A stretch of 64,000 bases of DNA, taken from Kitasatospora sp. NBC_01246. GTDB lineage: Bacteria > Actinomycetota > Actinomycetes > Streptomycetales > Streptomycetaceae. The notes beneath the pieces are model-generated. The model was not told where the DNA came from and did no database searches. It was given only the letters and a program-made list of their open reading frames with translations. Of this stretch, positions 1 to 7,669 are shown one piece after another (position 1 is the stretch's first letter; every line of letters begins with the position of its first letter). The stretch lies in contig NZ_CP108484.1 of NCBI RefSeq assembly GCF_036226505.1, forward strand, positions 2,914,001 to 2,978,000, written 5' to 3'. The position numbers and the translations under genes are program-made.

Positions 1-1
1 C

Positions 2-325
2 TACCTGCACCAGGCCGACCGCCCCTCGCTCGACCGGGGGCCCACCTCCCCGGTCGGCTACGACAAGAAGTTCCTGGTCACCACCTCGACCCCGGAACGG
101 GCCGCCAAGGCCGTCCTGCTGGCGCCGACCACCGCCACCCACTCGGTCAACACCAGCCAGCGCCAGATCGAACTGCGGCTCAGCAGCCGGGCCGGAAACC
201 GGCTGGAGTTCCAGGCGCCGCCGGACGCCAAGGCCGCGCCCCCCGGCTGGTACATGCTCTTCCTGCTCAACGACAAGGGCGTGCCCAGCGTCGCGCAGTG
301 GGTGCAGCTCGGCTCCCCGGCCTGA
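2..325 (+). CDS. Galactose oxidase/kelch-type protein, C-terminal fragment (5' end outside window)
   Basis: Only the last 107 residues are present and the reading frame is open from the window edge. The segment resembles the C-terminal DUF1929 immunoglobulin-like domain of galactose oxidase and related radical copper oxidases. It has the characteristic ending PPGWYMLFLLNDKGVPS, and the tyrosine of such a motif lies in the domain that contributes a copper-site ligand in that family. Members oxidise primary alcohols or aldehydes and release hydrogen peroxide, or are non-catalytic kelch proteins. Here the catalytic half cannot be seen. The stop lies 36 bases before a DyP-type peroxidase on the same strand, so the two probably share a transcript. 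The domain call is fairly firm; enzyme activity is inference. Confidence 0.72.
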   Translation, partial: YLHQADRPSLDRGPTSPVGYDKKFLVTTSTPERAAKAVLLAPTTATHSVNTSQRQIELRLSSRAGNRLEFQAPPDAKAAPPGWYMLFLLNDKGVPSVAQWVQLGSPA

Positions 326-361
326 TCCCGGCCTCCCCCACCCACCCCACGGAGGAACCCC

Positions 362-2653
362 ATGGCAACGGATCTGAGACTGCGCCGGAGCGAGGAGATC
401 CAGGGCGACATCGTCGCCGGCTTCAAGAAGGACAACGTCACCCTGCTGTTCCTGAAGTTCGAGGACGCCGCCAGGGCCCGCGACTGGCTGCGCGCGGTCG
501 CCCCGCAGATCGCCACCACCCGGCAGGTCGCCGAGTTCAACGCGGCGTTCAGCGAGGCCCGCAAGAGCTCGGGCGGCGACGACCCCAAGACCCTCAAGGC
601 CACCTGGCTGGGCCTCAGCCTCACCTACGAGGGCATGCGCCAGCTCTCCGCCACCGACCCGTTCGAACAGGCCCCGCCGGTCGGCAGCGGCCTGGAGGCG
701 TTCAAGGAGGGCTCGGCCAAGCGGGCCGGCGCGCTCGGTGACACCGGCGACAACTCCCCGGAGAACTGGCTCTTCGGCAACGGCAGGAACCAGCAGGTGC
801 ACGCCGTGCTGACGATCGCCTCGGACACCGAGCAGGACCTCGCCGCCACCGTCACCGCCCAGCGCGAGGCGGCCGCCGAGGCGAAGATCGTCACCATCTT
901 CCAGCAGAACGCCAAGACCCTGCTCGGCAGCCGCCGCGGCAAGGAGCACTTCGGCTTCAAGGACGGCATCAGCGAGCCCGGCGTCCGCTTCTTCGACCCG
1001 CCGAACCCGGCGAACGAGGAGGAGGTCGAGGGCCACCCGGGCACCCGGATCATTCCGGCCGGCGAGTTCGTCGTCGGCGAGCAGCCCGCCCCCGGCAGCT
1101 TCACCGACTTCCCCGCGTGGGCCCGCGACGGCTCCTTCCAGGTCGTCCGCCGGCTCTCCCAGGACGTCCCCGGCTGGTGGTCGCAGGTCTCGGTCAAGCT
1201 GAAGGAGCTCAAGCAGGCCAAGGCCGTCCCGGACACCGCCACCGCCGAGTGGCTGGCCGCCCGGCTGGTCGGCCGCTGGCGCTCCGGGGCGCCGGTCTGC
1301 AAGCACCAGGACCGCGACGTCCCGAACGACCCGAAGGCGTCCTCGGACAACGACTTCGACTTCCGGGACGACCTGGAGGGCCTGGTCACCCCGCTCTTCT
1401 CGCACCTGCGCAAGTCCAGCCCGCGGGCCGGGCTGCAGGCCCCCGACCCGAGCCGGCCGCCGTTCGACGCCAAGGAGCTCGACGGCCGGCGGATCATGCG
1501 GCGCGGCGCGCCCTACGGGTTCCCGTTCGACCCGGCCTCCGAGGGCCCCGGCGGGCCCGACGACCCGCGCGGCCTGCTCTTCGTCTGCTACCAGGCCGAC
1601 ATCGCCCGGCAGTTCGAGTTCATCCAGGCCGACTGGATCGACCAGCCGGACTTCCCGCCCGGCCGCAACCCCGTCCCCGGCAAGGACCCGGTGATCACCG
1701 AGGCCGACGACGTCGACTTCGAGAGCCGCGGCCCGGACGGCGCGATCAAGCACACCCCGCTGCACTTCCAGCAGTTCGTGCAGACCCAGGGCTCGGTGTA
1801 CGCCTTCGCGCCGTCCATCAGCACCCTCAAGGCGCTCGCCGAGGGGCGACTCACCGGGCAGTCGCAGGGCCGGCAGGGCGGCCAGACCTCCTCGCGGCAG
1901 GACAGGGGCTACCCGTGCGACGACTTCGTCGCCGTCCCGGACCAGTGGCGCAAGGGCGGCCGGAGCCAGTTCTGGGCGTTCCACGGCCCGCAGTGCCGCC
2001 GGATCGCGGTCGAGGACGGCGCCGCGCACACCGACCACCCGGTCGAGCGCGACGCCGCGCTGACCACCTGGCCCTGCCTGCGGGGGGTCGAGCGGATCGA
2101 CTGCGTCCTGCCGATGGCCGATCTGCAGAACCCGGCCGGCAAGAGCTGGTACTGGGTGTTCCACACCACCGGCGGCCGGCAGCAGTACCGGTCCGTCTCG
2201 ATCACCTGCGGCGGCGGGACGCACACCGACGCCCTGGAGCGCCCGGACCGCGGCCTCTCGGCCTGGAACTCGCTCGTCGGCGTCGAGCGGATGGACTGCT
2301 TCCTCCCGGTGCCCGACCAGCAGCGGGTCGGCGGCAAGAGCTGGTACTGGGCGTTCCACACCACCGGCGGCCGCCAGCGGTACCGGCTGATCTCGGTGGC
2401 GGACGGCGCCGCGCACACCGACGTCTGCGAGCGCACCGACCGTGAACTCTCGCGGTGGAGTTCGCTGGACGGCATCACCGAGGTGGACTGCTTCCTGCCG
2501 GTGCCCGACGTCCAGCGGGTCGGCGGCCGCAGCGAGTACTGGGTGTTCCACGGCGAGAACTACCGCAAGATCTCGGTGGCCGACGGCAGCGGCCACCCGG
2601 ACCGCAAGATCGCCGACGACCGCTCGTGCGACGGCTGGACCTCCCTGGTCTGA
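362..2653 (+). CDS. DyP-type heme peroxidase fused to four hemopexin-like repeats
   Basis: This 763-residue protein has two parts. Residues 1 to about 510 are a dye-decolorizing peroxidase domain: GFKDG with catalytic Asp201, a SHLRKSSPR segment whose His348 is the expected proximal heme ligand, and RRGAPYG at about 380-386 carrying the distal arginine. Such enzymes use hydrogen peroxide to oxidise phenolics, dyes or other donors. Residues about 530-763 hold four repeats, each with a core like SWYWVFH (starts near 535, 595, 660 and 724) followed by a tyrosine/arginine segment, an ISV-like strand and an AHTD-like motif. Four units of about 60-65 residues suggest a hemopexin-like four-bladed propeller. 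Typical family members of this type end near residue 500. No signal peptide is visible. A ggaggaa ribosome binding site precedes the ATG. The peroxidase call is firm, the propeller name is inference. Confidence 0.88.
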   Translation: MATDLRLRRSEEIQGDIVAGFKKDNVTLLFLKFEDAARARDWLRAVAPQIATTRQVAEFNAAFSEARKSSGGDDPKTLKATWLGLSLTYEGMRQLSATDPFEQAPPVGSGLEAFKEGSAKRAGALGDTGDNSPENWLFGNGRNQQVHAVLTIASDTEQDLAATVTAQREAAAEAKIVTIFQQNAKTLLGSRRGKEHFGFKDGISEPGVRFFDPPNPANEEEVEGHPGTRIIPAGEFVVGEQPAPGSFTDFPAWARDGSFQVVRRLSQDVPGWWSQVSVKLKELKQAKAVPDTATAEWLAARLVGRWRSGAPVCKHQDRDVPNDPKASSDNDFDFRDDLEGLVTPLFSHLRKSSPRAGLQAPDPSRPPFDAKELDGRRIMRRGAPYGFPFDPASEGPGGPDDPRGLLFVCYQADIARQFEFIQADWIDQPDFPPGRNPVPGKDPVITEADDVDFESRGPDGAIKHTPLHFQQFVQTQGSVYAFAPSISTLKALAEGRLTGQSQGRQGGQTSSRQDRGYPCDDFVAVPDQWRKGGRSQFWAFHGPQCRRIAVEDGAAHTDHPVERDAALTTWPCLRGVERIDCVLPMADLQNPAGKSWYWVFHTTGGRQQYRSVSITCGGGTHTDALERPDRGLSAWNSLVGVERMDCFLPVPDQQRVGGKSWYWAFHTTGGRQRYRLISVADGAAHTDVCERTDRELSRWSSLDGITEVDCFLPVPDVQRVGGRSEYWVFHGENYRKISVADGSGHPDRKIADDRSCDGWTSLV

Positions 2654-2660
2654 GCCGGTC

Positions 2661-2698
2661 ACCGCGCCCCCGCCCGTGACGCGTGCCGGGGGCGCGGT
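2661..2698 (+). terminator. Rho-independent-type terminator after the peroxidase gene
   Basis: A perfect 12-base inverted repeat (ACCGCGCCCCCG and its complement) with a 14-base loop begins 7 bases after the stop codon. As is usual at this GC content there is no strong T run. Confidence 0.6.
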
Positions 2699-2725
2699 GT
2701 CGGTCCACTGCCCTACGCTGCCGCC

Positions 2726-3073
2726 ATGGTGACGTTCGATGAGTTCCGCGCGATGGCGCTCGCCCTGCCGGAGGCCGTGCAGCAGCCGACCTGGGAGATC
2801 GAGACCCTGCGGGTCCGCACGAAGATCTTCGCGATGGGCTCGCCGGACGGCACCGGCGTCAGCGTCAAGGCCTCCCCGGAGGACCAGAGCGAGCTGCTCG
2901 CCGCCGCGCCCGAGGTGTTCTCCTACCCCCCGTACGTCGGGCGGCACGGCTGGGTCGGTGTCCGGCTCGACCTGGTCGACCCGGAGGAGCTGCGCGAGCT
3001 GCTCACCGAGGCCTGGCGCCGCACCGCTCCCAAGCGCATGGTCAGGGAGTTCGACGCGGCGCAGGACCGGTGA
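2726..3073 (+). CDS. MmcQ/YjbR-family protein
   Basis: The 115-residue protein fits the YjbR fold (CyaY-like DNA-binding superfamily): an N-terminal helix ending in ALALPEAVQ, a central KIFAMG strand, the SVKASPED segment, a YVGRHGWVGVRLD core and a C-terminal helical end with AWRRTAPKR. Length is normal for the family. Function in actinobacteria is not established; some members bind DNA. A TACGCT hexamer at 2714-2719 ends 6 bases before the ATG, which suggests a leaderless transcript, and no Shine-Dalgarno sequence is seen. A terminator lies just upstream, so it is probably a separate transcription unit. Confidence 0.85.
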   Translation: MVTFDEFRAMALALPEAVQQPTWEIETLRVRTKIFAMGSPDGTGVSVKASPEDQSELLAAAPEVFSYPPYVGRHGWVGVRLDLVDPEELRELLTEAWRRTAPKRMVREFDAAQDR

Positions 3074-3230
3074 CGCCGAAAGGACACCGCCGGTTCATGT
3101 GATCCATCCCACAGTTTGAGCGGGCCCGACACCGCGCCACGCCCCCTACGCTTACCCAGGGAAGTTGGCAGTCGTACCACCTCCGGGCCCCGCCCGCAGA
3201 ACGGTCACGGGCCCCTAGGGAGTTGACGCG

Positions 3231-4442
3231 ATGCGCCGTCGGCGGTGGAAGCGTGTACTGATCGGTGCCTTCGCCGGATGCGCCGTGCTGGCCGACGCCG
3301 GCGCCGCCGCGGCCCAGGCCGCCGCGTCCACCGAGCAGTTGGCGATCTCCACTCCCCCGGCCGGCAGCGCCGCCTGGGTCGAGGACCACTCCTTCGACCG
3401 CACCCTGCCCGATCCGGCCCTCACCACGCCGGCCGCCGCCGCCGACTTCTTCGCCTCGCTGGCGCCCACCGAGCTGGACCGGCTGATCCAGGACTACCCG
3501 CTGGTCGTCGGCAACTTCGACGGCGCCCCGGTCGAGCTGCGCTACCGCGCCAACCGGATCGCCCTCACCGCCGAGCGGGACCGCGCCCGGGCCCGCGCCG
3601 CCGACCGGACCCTCGACTCCGACCTGCGCGCGCTCGCCGTCTCCCGCGCCAACGACGTCGAGCACCTGCTCGCCCCCGAGCGCCAGGTGCTCGCCTTCGA
3701 CCCGCGCGGCCGCGGCCTGGTCAGCGAGGTCTGGGGGGACCTCACCGACGCCGACCGGATCTCCGTCCTCGTGCCCGGCTCCGACGCCGACCTCGGCCAC
3801 TTCGACCAGGCCGCCGACCCGCTGCGCTCCCCCGCCGGGATGGCCCGCGCGCTGTACGCCGAGGAGCGGCGGCAGTCGCCCGGCACCCGGACCGCGGTGA
3901 TCGCCTGGACCGGCTACGTCACGCCCTCCGGCCTCGGCCCGGACGCCGTCACCTCCCGGCTCGCCGACGTCGGCGCGCCCCGGCTGGAGCGGCTGCTCGC
4001 CGGCCTCAAGGAGACCACCCGGCCCGACGCGCCGCCGTCGCTGCTCTGCCACTCCTACGGCTCGGTGGTCTGCGGCACCGCCGCCCCCGAGATCCCCCGG
4101 GCGGCCGCCTCGCCGTCCGACACCTCCGGGATCACCGACCTGATGGTGTTCGGCAGCCCGGGCATGGGCGTGCAGAGCACCTCCGAACTGGGCGCCGGCG
4201 TACACGTCTGGGCCACCCGCAACGGCAGCGACTGGATCGGCAACGTGCCGTACCTGGAGGTCGGCGGGCTCGGCCACGGCGCCGACCCGACCTCGGCCGA
4301 GTTCGGCGCCGAGCAGATCTCCTCGGCCCGCTCCTCCGGCCACAACGGCTACTTCACCGAGGGCACCGACAGCCTGCACAACTTCGCGGCCATCTCGCTC
4401 GGCCACTACGAGGACGTGGTCCGGCCCGCTCCCGAGGCCTGA
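3231..4442 (+). CDS. Secreted alpha/beta hydrolase, DUF1023 family
   Basis: The 403-residue protein starts with an Arg-rich n-region and a hydrophobic Ala-rich segment (residues 1-30), a likely Sec signal peptide. The mature part has the DUF1023 pattern: VLAFDPRGRGLVSEVWGD, a VLVPGSD oxyanion-region strand, and a nucleophile elbow LLCHSYGSVV. In that elbow the serine is in the expected place, but the first position of the usual G-x-S-x-G is cysteine. A late NGYFTEGTDSLHN stretch probably supplies the catalytic histidine. The substrate is unknown; relatives are annotated as lipase- or esterase-like. It ends tail to tail with the WYL regulator 22 bases away. Confidence 0.82.
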   Translation: MRRRRWKRVLIGAFAGCAVLADAGAAAAQAAASTEQLAISTPPAGSAAWVEDHSFDRTLPDPALTTPAAAADFFASLAPTELDRLIQDYPLVVGNFDGAPVELRYRANRIALTAERDRARARAADRTLDSDLRALAVSRANDVEHLLAPERQVLAFDPRGRGLVSEVWGDLTDADRISVLVPGSDADLGHFDQAADPLRSPAGMARALYAEERRQSPGTRTAVIAWTGYVTPSGLGPDAVTSRLADVGAPRLERLLAGLKETTRPDAPPSLLCHSYGSVVCGTAAPEIPRAAASPSDTSGITDLMVFGSPGMGVQSTSELGAGVHVWATRNGSDWIGNVPYLEVGGLGHGADPTSAEFGAEQISSARSSGHNGYFTEGTDSLHNFAAISLGHYEDVVRPAPEA

Positions 4443-4464
4443 CGGCCGCTCGGCCCCACCCCGG

Positions 4465-5436
4465 TCACTCCTGGTAGAGCCGGACCGCCTCGACGGCGGC
4501 CCGGGCCAGCTCCCGCCGGGCGGCCGGCGGCGCGAGCACCTCGGCGTCCGGCCCGAAGGAGAGCAGCGCGCGGACGGCCGGCAGCGCCGGGAAGCCCATC
4601 GCCAGCTCGACCCACTCGTCCGGGGCGCCCGCGCCCGACTCCGGCGGCGGCGCGGTGAGCCGGCTGCCGTGGATCCGGACGAACAGGTCCAGCCGCCCGC
4701 GCCGCACCCGGACCTTCACCAGCACCTCCTTCGGCAGCCGCTCCACCTGCTCGCGCAGCACCGCCCACACCTCGCCGAGCCCCAGCCCCGGGCGCCGGCG
4801 CACCGGCTCCTCGGTGGCCTCGGCCGCCAGCACCCGGTCGGCCCGGAACAGCCGGGGCTCACCGCGCAGATCGGCCACCAGGTACCAGACGGCGGCCTTG
4901 CTCACCAGGCCGTAGGGGTCGACGGTGTACTCGGCCGGGGCCGGCGCGCCGCTGTGCCGGTAGCGCAGCCGCAGCCGGCGGTCGGCGAAGACGGCGTACT
5001 GCAGCTCGCCGAGGTCGGGCCCGGCGGGTGCGCCGGCCTGGAGCCAGCGGGCCGGGTCCACCAGGATCCGCTCGCTGATCCGCTCGGCGGCCGGGCGGTG
5101 CGGGGCGGGCAGCGCGGCCATCACCTTGCGCAGCGCGGAGCCGAGCGCGCCGTCCAGCCCGAGATCGCTGTGCGCGCCCTGGGCGGAGAGCACGAACAGC
5201 GCCCGGGCCTCGTCGGCGGTCAGGCCGCTGACGTCGGTGCGGTACCCGGGCAGCAGGGCGATCCCGCCGTGCCGGCCCCGCTCGGTGTACACCGGGACGC
5301 CGGCCGACGAGAGCGCCTCGACGTCGCGGTAGATGGTGCGGACCGACACCTCCAGGCGCTCGGCCAGTTCGGTGGCGGACACCAGGCCGCGGGTCTGGAG
5401 CAACAGCAGGATCGAGAGCAGGCGGTCGGCCTTCAT
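4465..5436 (-). CDS. WYL-domain transcriptional regulator (DeoR-like HTH)
   Basis: The gene encodes 323 residues from the ATG at 5436; a longer frame to 5535 exists but would run through the operator. Residues 1-55 form a winged helix with LAERLEVSVRTIYRDVEAL as the recognition region, followed by a GGIALLPGY wing. The second half is a WYL domain with AVWYLVADLRGEPRLFRADRV, a putative ligand or nucleic-acid sensing module, and a WCX-type C-terminal part. It is divergent from a DinB/TIGR03086-family gene. A near-perfect inverted repeat lies between them, so it most likely represses both itself and that neighbour. The effector is unknown. Confidence 0.9.
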   Translation of the reverse strand: MKADRLLSILLLLQTRGLVSATELAERLEVSVRTIYRDVEALSSAGVPVYTERGRHGGIALLPGYRTDVSGLTADEARALFVLSAQGAHSDLGLDGALGSALRKVMAALPAPHRPAAERISERILVDPARWLQAGAPAGPDLGELQYAVFADRRLRLRYRHSGAPAPAEYTVDPYGLVSKAAVWYLVADLRGEPRLFRADRVLAAEATEEPVRRRPGLGLGEVWAVLREQVERLPKEVLVKVRVRRGRLDLFVRIHGSRLTAPPPESGAGAPDEWVELAMGFPALPAVRALLSFGPDAEVLAPPAARRELARAAVEAVRLYQE

Positions 5437-5452
5437 GGCACGAGGGTTCCAG

Positions 5453-5479
5453 AAACCCTGACGGCGGTTGTCAGGTTTT
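5453..5479. promoter_or_regulatory. Probable operator between WYL regulator and TIGR03086 gene
   Basis: The arms AAACCCTGAC and GTCAGGTTTT match at 9 of 10 positions around a 7-base spacer. The site lies 17 bases from the regulator start and 58 bases from the divergent gene, the usual place for a shared operator. Confidence 0.6.
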
Positions 5480-5537
5480 ACCGGGAGATTGCCTCCCGAG
5501 AGCCGAAACCCCTTCCACTCGACGGAGCCGATCACCG

Positions 5538-6116
5538 ATGGACACCACCCAGGACCCCCGCCCGCAGTACCTGCTCGCGCTCGGCCAGCTGGAGAAGCTG
5601 ATCGCCGAGGTGACCCCGGAGGCGCTGGACCGCCCCACCCCGTGCCCCGAGTACGACCTGCGACAGCTGCTCAGCCACGTGGTCGGCGGCGTGCACCGGC
5701 TCGCCTACATCGGCGAGGGCGGCCGGGCGGAGGACGTCGTGGCGGCCACCGGCGAGCTGGCCGACGACGCCTGGCCGGCCGCCCTCGACCGGGCCCGCGC
5801 CCGGGCCGTCGCCGCCTGGGCGGACGACGCGAAGCTGGACCGCCCCGCCGTCGCCCCCTGGGGCGAGGTGCCCGGCCGGGCCGCGCTGGGCGGCTACGTG
5901 ATGGAGACGGTCACGCACTCCTGGGACATCGCCCGAGCGCTCGGCAGCCGGCTCGCCCTGGACGAGCGGTTGGCGCTGACCGCGCTGGCGGTCGCCGAGG
6001 CCGTGCTGTCACCCGAGTACCGCGGCGGCCCGGTGCCGTTCGCCGCCGTGCAGCCCGTGCCGGACGGCGCCGACACCTACACCCGGCTGGCCGCCTGGAC
6101 GGGCCGCGCGGTCTGA
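5538..6116 (+). CDS. TIGR03086-type DinB/mycothiol-dependent family protein
   Basis: The 192-residue protein has a four-helix DinB-like fold with the two family signatures: PTPCPEYDLRQLLSHVVGG near residues 34-52, giving the first metal-binding histidine, and ETVTHSWDIARALG near 121-134, giving the next. These proteins bind a divalent metal, and relatives are mycothiol-dependent isomerases or transferases; the substrate here is not known. It is transcribed away from the WYL regulator, a common pairing in actinobacteria, and should be controlled by it through the operator at 5453-5479. Confidence 0.85.
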   Translation: MDTTQDPRPQYLLALGQLEKLIAEVTPEALDRPTPCPEYDLRQLLSHVVGGVHRLAYIGEGGRAEDVVAATGELADDAWPAALDRARARAVAAWADDAKLDRPAVAPWGEVPGRAALGGYVMETVTHSWDIARALGSRLALDERLALTALAVAEAVLSPEYRGGPVPFAAVQPVPDGADTYTRLAAWTGRAV

Positions 6117-6119
6117 ACC

Positions 6120-6154
6120 CCCGCACCGGGCGGGCGGTTCGCGGCCGGTGCGGG
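6120..6154. terminator. Terminator hairpin between convergent genes
   Basis: A perfect 10-base stem (CCCGCACCGG and its complement) with a 15-base loop sits between the stop at 6116 and the stop of merR at 6165. It can serve both directions. Confidence 0.6.
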
Positions 6155-6164
6155 CAGGGGCGGA

Positions 6165-6674
6165 TCAGGCGCTCCGCTTCCTCCCCCGCGGGCCGTCCGC
6201 CGGGTCCGGGGCGTCCTCGGGGGCGCCGCGGTCGGCGATCATTCCGGCGTACAGGTCGATCTTGTAGTCGATGACGGCGAGGGTGGCGTGCAGGTCGGCG
6301 ATCCGCTGCCGGACCTCCTCGCGGTGGGCGAGCAGCAGCCCGCGCCGGTCCTCCAGGGTCCGCTCGCCGCGGCGGGCCAGCTCCACGTACCGGAGCATGT
6401 CGGCGACCGTCATGCCGGTCAGCCGGAGCCGGCCGAGGAAGGCCAGCCGGTGCAGGTCGGCGTCGCAGTAGCGGCGCTGGCCGGAGGCGGAGCGGTCGAC
6501 CGGGTCGAGCAGGCCGATCCGCTCGTACCAGCGCAGGGTGTGGGCGGTCAGTCCGCTGGCCGCCGCCACCTCGCTGATCGTGTGCCGAGGAGTCCGGTTC
6601 GGCTCGCCGACCGGTGTGCTGAACACCTCGGAGCAGGTCCGCAGGTCGACGGCGACCGGTGCGAGTGTGGCCAT
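6165..6674 (-). CDS. MerR-family transcriptional regulator
   Basis: The 169-residue protein has a 32-residue N-terminal extension, then the MerR winged helix: ISEVAAASGLTAHTLRWYE, a GLLDPVDRS turn and a RRYCDADLHRLAFLGRLR second helix pair. A long dimerisation helix of about 40 residues (LLLAHREEVRQRIADLHATLAVIDYKI) follows. No cysteine-rich metal-binding tail is present, so the ligand is probably organic or redox-related rather than a metal. Its own promoter shows the MerR architecture (see 6708-6738). No oxidoreductase partner lies beside it on the same strand; the divergent neighbour is a serine hydrolase. Confidence 0.88.
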   Translation of the reverse strand: MATLAPVAVDLRTCSEVFSTPVGEPNRTPRHTISEVAAASGLTAHTLRWYERIGLLDPVDRSASGQRRYCDADLHRLAFLGRLRLTGMTVADMLRYVELARRGERTLEDRRGLLLAHREEVRQRIADLHATLAVIDYKIDLYAGMIADRGAPEDAPDPADGPRGRKRSA

Positions 6675-6707
6675 GATCGGTACCCCCAGTGGTGAACGAT
6701 GACGACG

Positions 6708-6738
6708 ACGCTAGTGAGTTGGAGTGCACTCCAGGCAA
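6708..6738 (-). promoter_or_regulatory. MerR-type promoter with 19-base spacer and 14-base palindrome
   Basis: Reading leftward, a TTGCCT -35 (6733-6738) and a TAGCGT -10 (6708-6713) are separated by 19 bases, longer than the normal 17. The perfect palindrome TGGAGTGCACTCCA (6720-6733) sits between them. This is the hallmark of promoters untwisted by MerR proteins and implies autoregulation. Confidence 0.75.
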
Positions 6739-6794
6739 GCCTGCCACCCGGGTGACCCGGCACCCGCCGTCGGCCGCCCGTTAGAGTCGGCGCC

Positions 6795-7628
6795 ATGGAG
6801 AGCTTGCGGATGATCGAGACCTGGCCGGTGCCCAACGCCGCGGCGGCGGTGGTGCGGGGCGCGGACGGCGCGGTCCTGGGCGGGCACGGCCCGCGGCAGC
6901 ACCTGTTCCCGCTCGCGTCGGTGACCAAGCTGCTCACCTCGTACGCGGTGCTGGTCGCGGTCGAGGAGGGCGTCTTCGAGCTGGACGACCCGGCCGGGCC
7001 GGCCGGCTCGACCGTCCGCCACCTGCTGGCGCACACCTCCGGGCTGGCCTTCGACGAGCACCGGGTGATGGCCGCGCCGGGCAACCGCCGGCTCTACTCC
7101 AACGCCGGGTTCGACGTCCTGGCGCGGACCCTCCAGGAGGCCTCGGGCATCGAGTTCGGCCGCTACGCCGCCGAGGCCGTGTTCGAACCGCTCGGGATGC
7201 ACTCCACGCTGATCAACACCGCGCACAAGTCCCCGGCCGGCGCCGGCGGCCTCTCCACGGTGGCGGACCTCTCGCTGTTCGCGGCCGAGCTGCAGTCGCC
7301 CAAGCTGCTGGACCCGTCCACCCTGCGCGCGGCCACCCGCGAGGTCGCCTTCCCCGGGACGAGCGGCGTGCTGCCCGGCTTCGGCCACCGCCGGCCGAAC
7401 GACTGGGGCCTCGGCTTCGAGATCCGGGACGGCAAGGCGCCGCACTGGACGGGCACCGCCAACTCCCCCGCCACCTTCGGCCACTTCGGCCAGTCCGGCA
7501 CCTTCCTCTGGGTGGACCCGGAAGCCGGCGTGGCCTGCGTCGCGCTCACCGACCGGGACTTCGGGCCGTGGGCCGCCGAGGTCTGGCCGGCGCTCGGCGA
7601 CGCGGTGCTGGCCGAGCTGCGCGGCTGA
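6795..7628 (+). CDS. Serine hydrolase, beta-lactamase/class C PBP family
   Basis: The 277-residue protein carries the SxxK motif as SVTK (Ser42, Lys45), YSN at 101-103 and a late HFGQSGT in the position of the HxG/KTG motif. All three active-site elements of the beta-lactamase/transpeptidase-like hydrolases are therefore present. It has no signal peptide and is shorter than class C beta-lactamases, so it is probably a cytoplasmic esterase or amidase of this fold rather than a resistance enzyme. A TAGAGT hexamer at 6782-6787 ends 7 bases before the ATG, indicating a leaderless mRNA. An alternative ATG lies five codons downstream. It is divergent from merR, and regulation by that protein is possible. 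Confidence 0.85.
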   Translation: MESLRMIETWPVPNAAAAVVRGADGAVLGGHGPRQHLFPLASVTKLLTSYAVLVAVEEGVFELDDPAGPAGSTVRHLLAHTSGLAFDEHRVMAAPGNRRLYSNAGFDVLARTLQEASGIEFGRYAAEAVFEPLGMHSTLINTAHKSPAGAGGLSTVADLSLFAAELQSPKLLDPSTLRAATREVAFPGTSGVLPGFGHRRPNDWGLGFEIRDGKAPHWTGTANSPATFGHFGQSGTFLWVDPEAGVACVALTDRDFGPWAAEVWPALGDAVLAELRG

Positions 7629-7636
7629 GCCCGGCG

Positions 7637-7665
7637 GGCCCGGTCGGCGGCGCGCCGACCGGGCC
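7637..7665. terminator. Bidirectional terminator
   Basis: A perfect 13-base stem with a 3-base loop lies between the convergent stops at 7628 and 7670. Confidence 0.65.
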
Positions 7666-7669
7666 GCCC

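Noticed and set aside
6795..7628. Beta-lactam resistance enzyme
   Set aside because: The motifs fit the fold, but there is no signal peptide and the HxG segment is atypical, so a cytoplasmic hydrolase is more likely.
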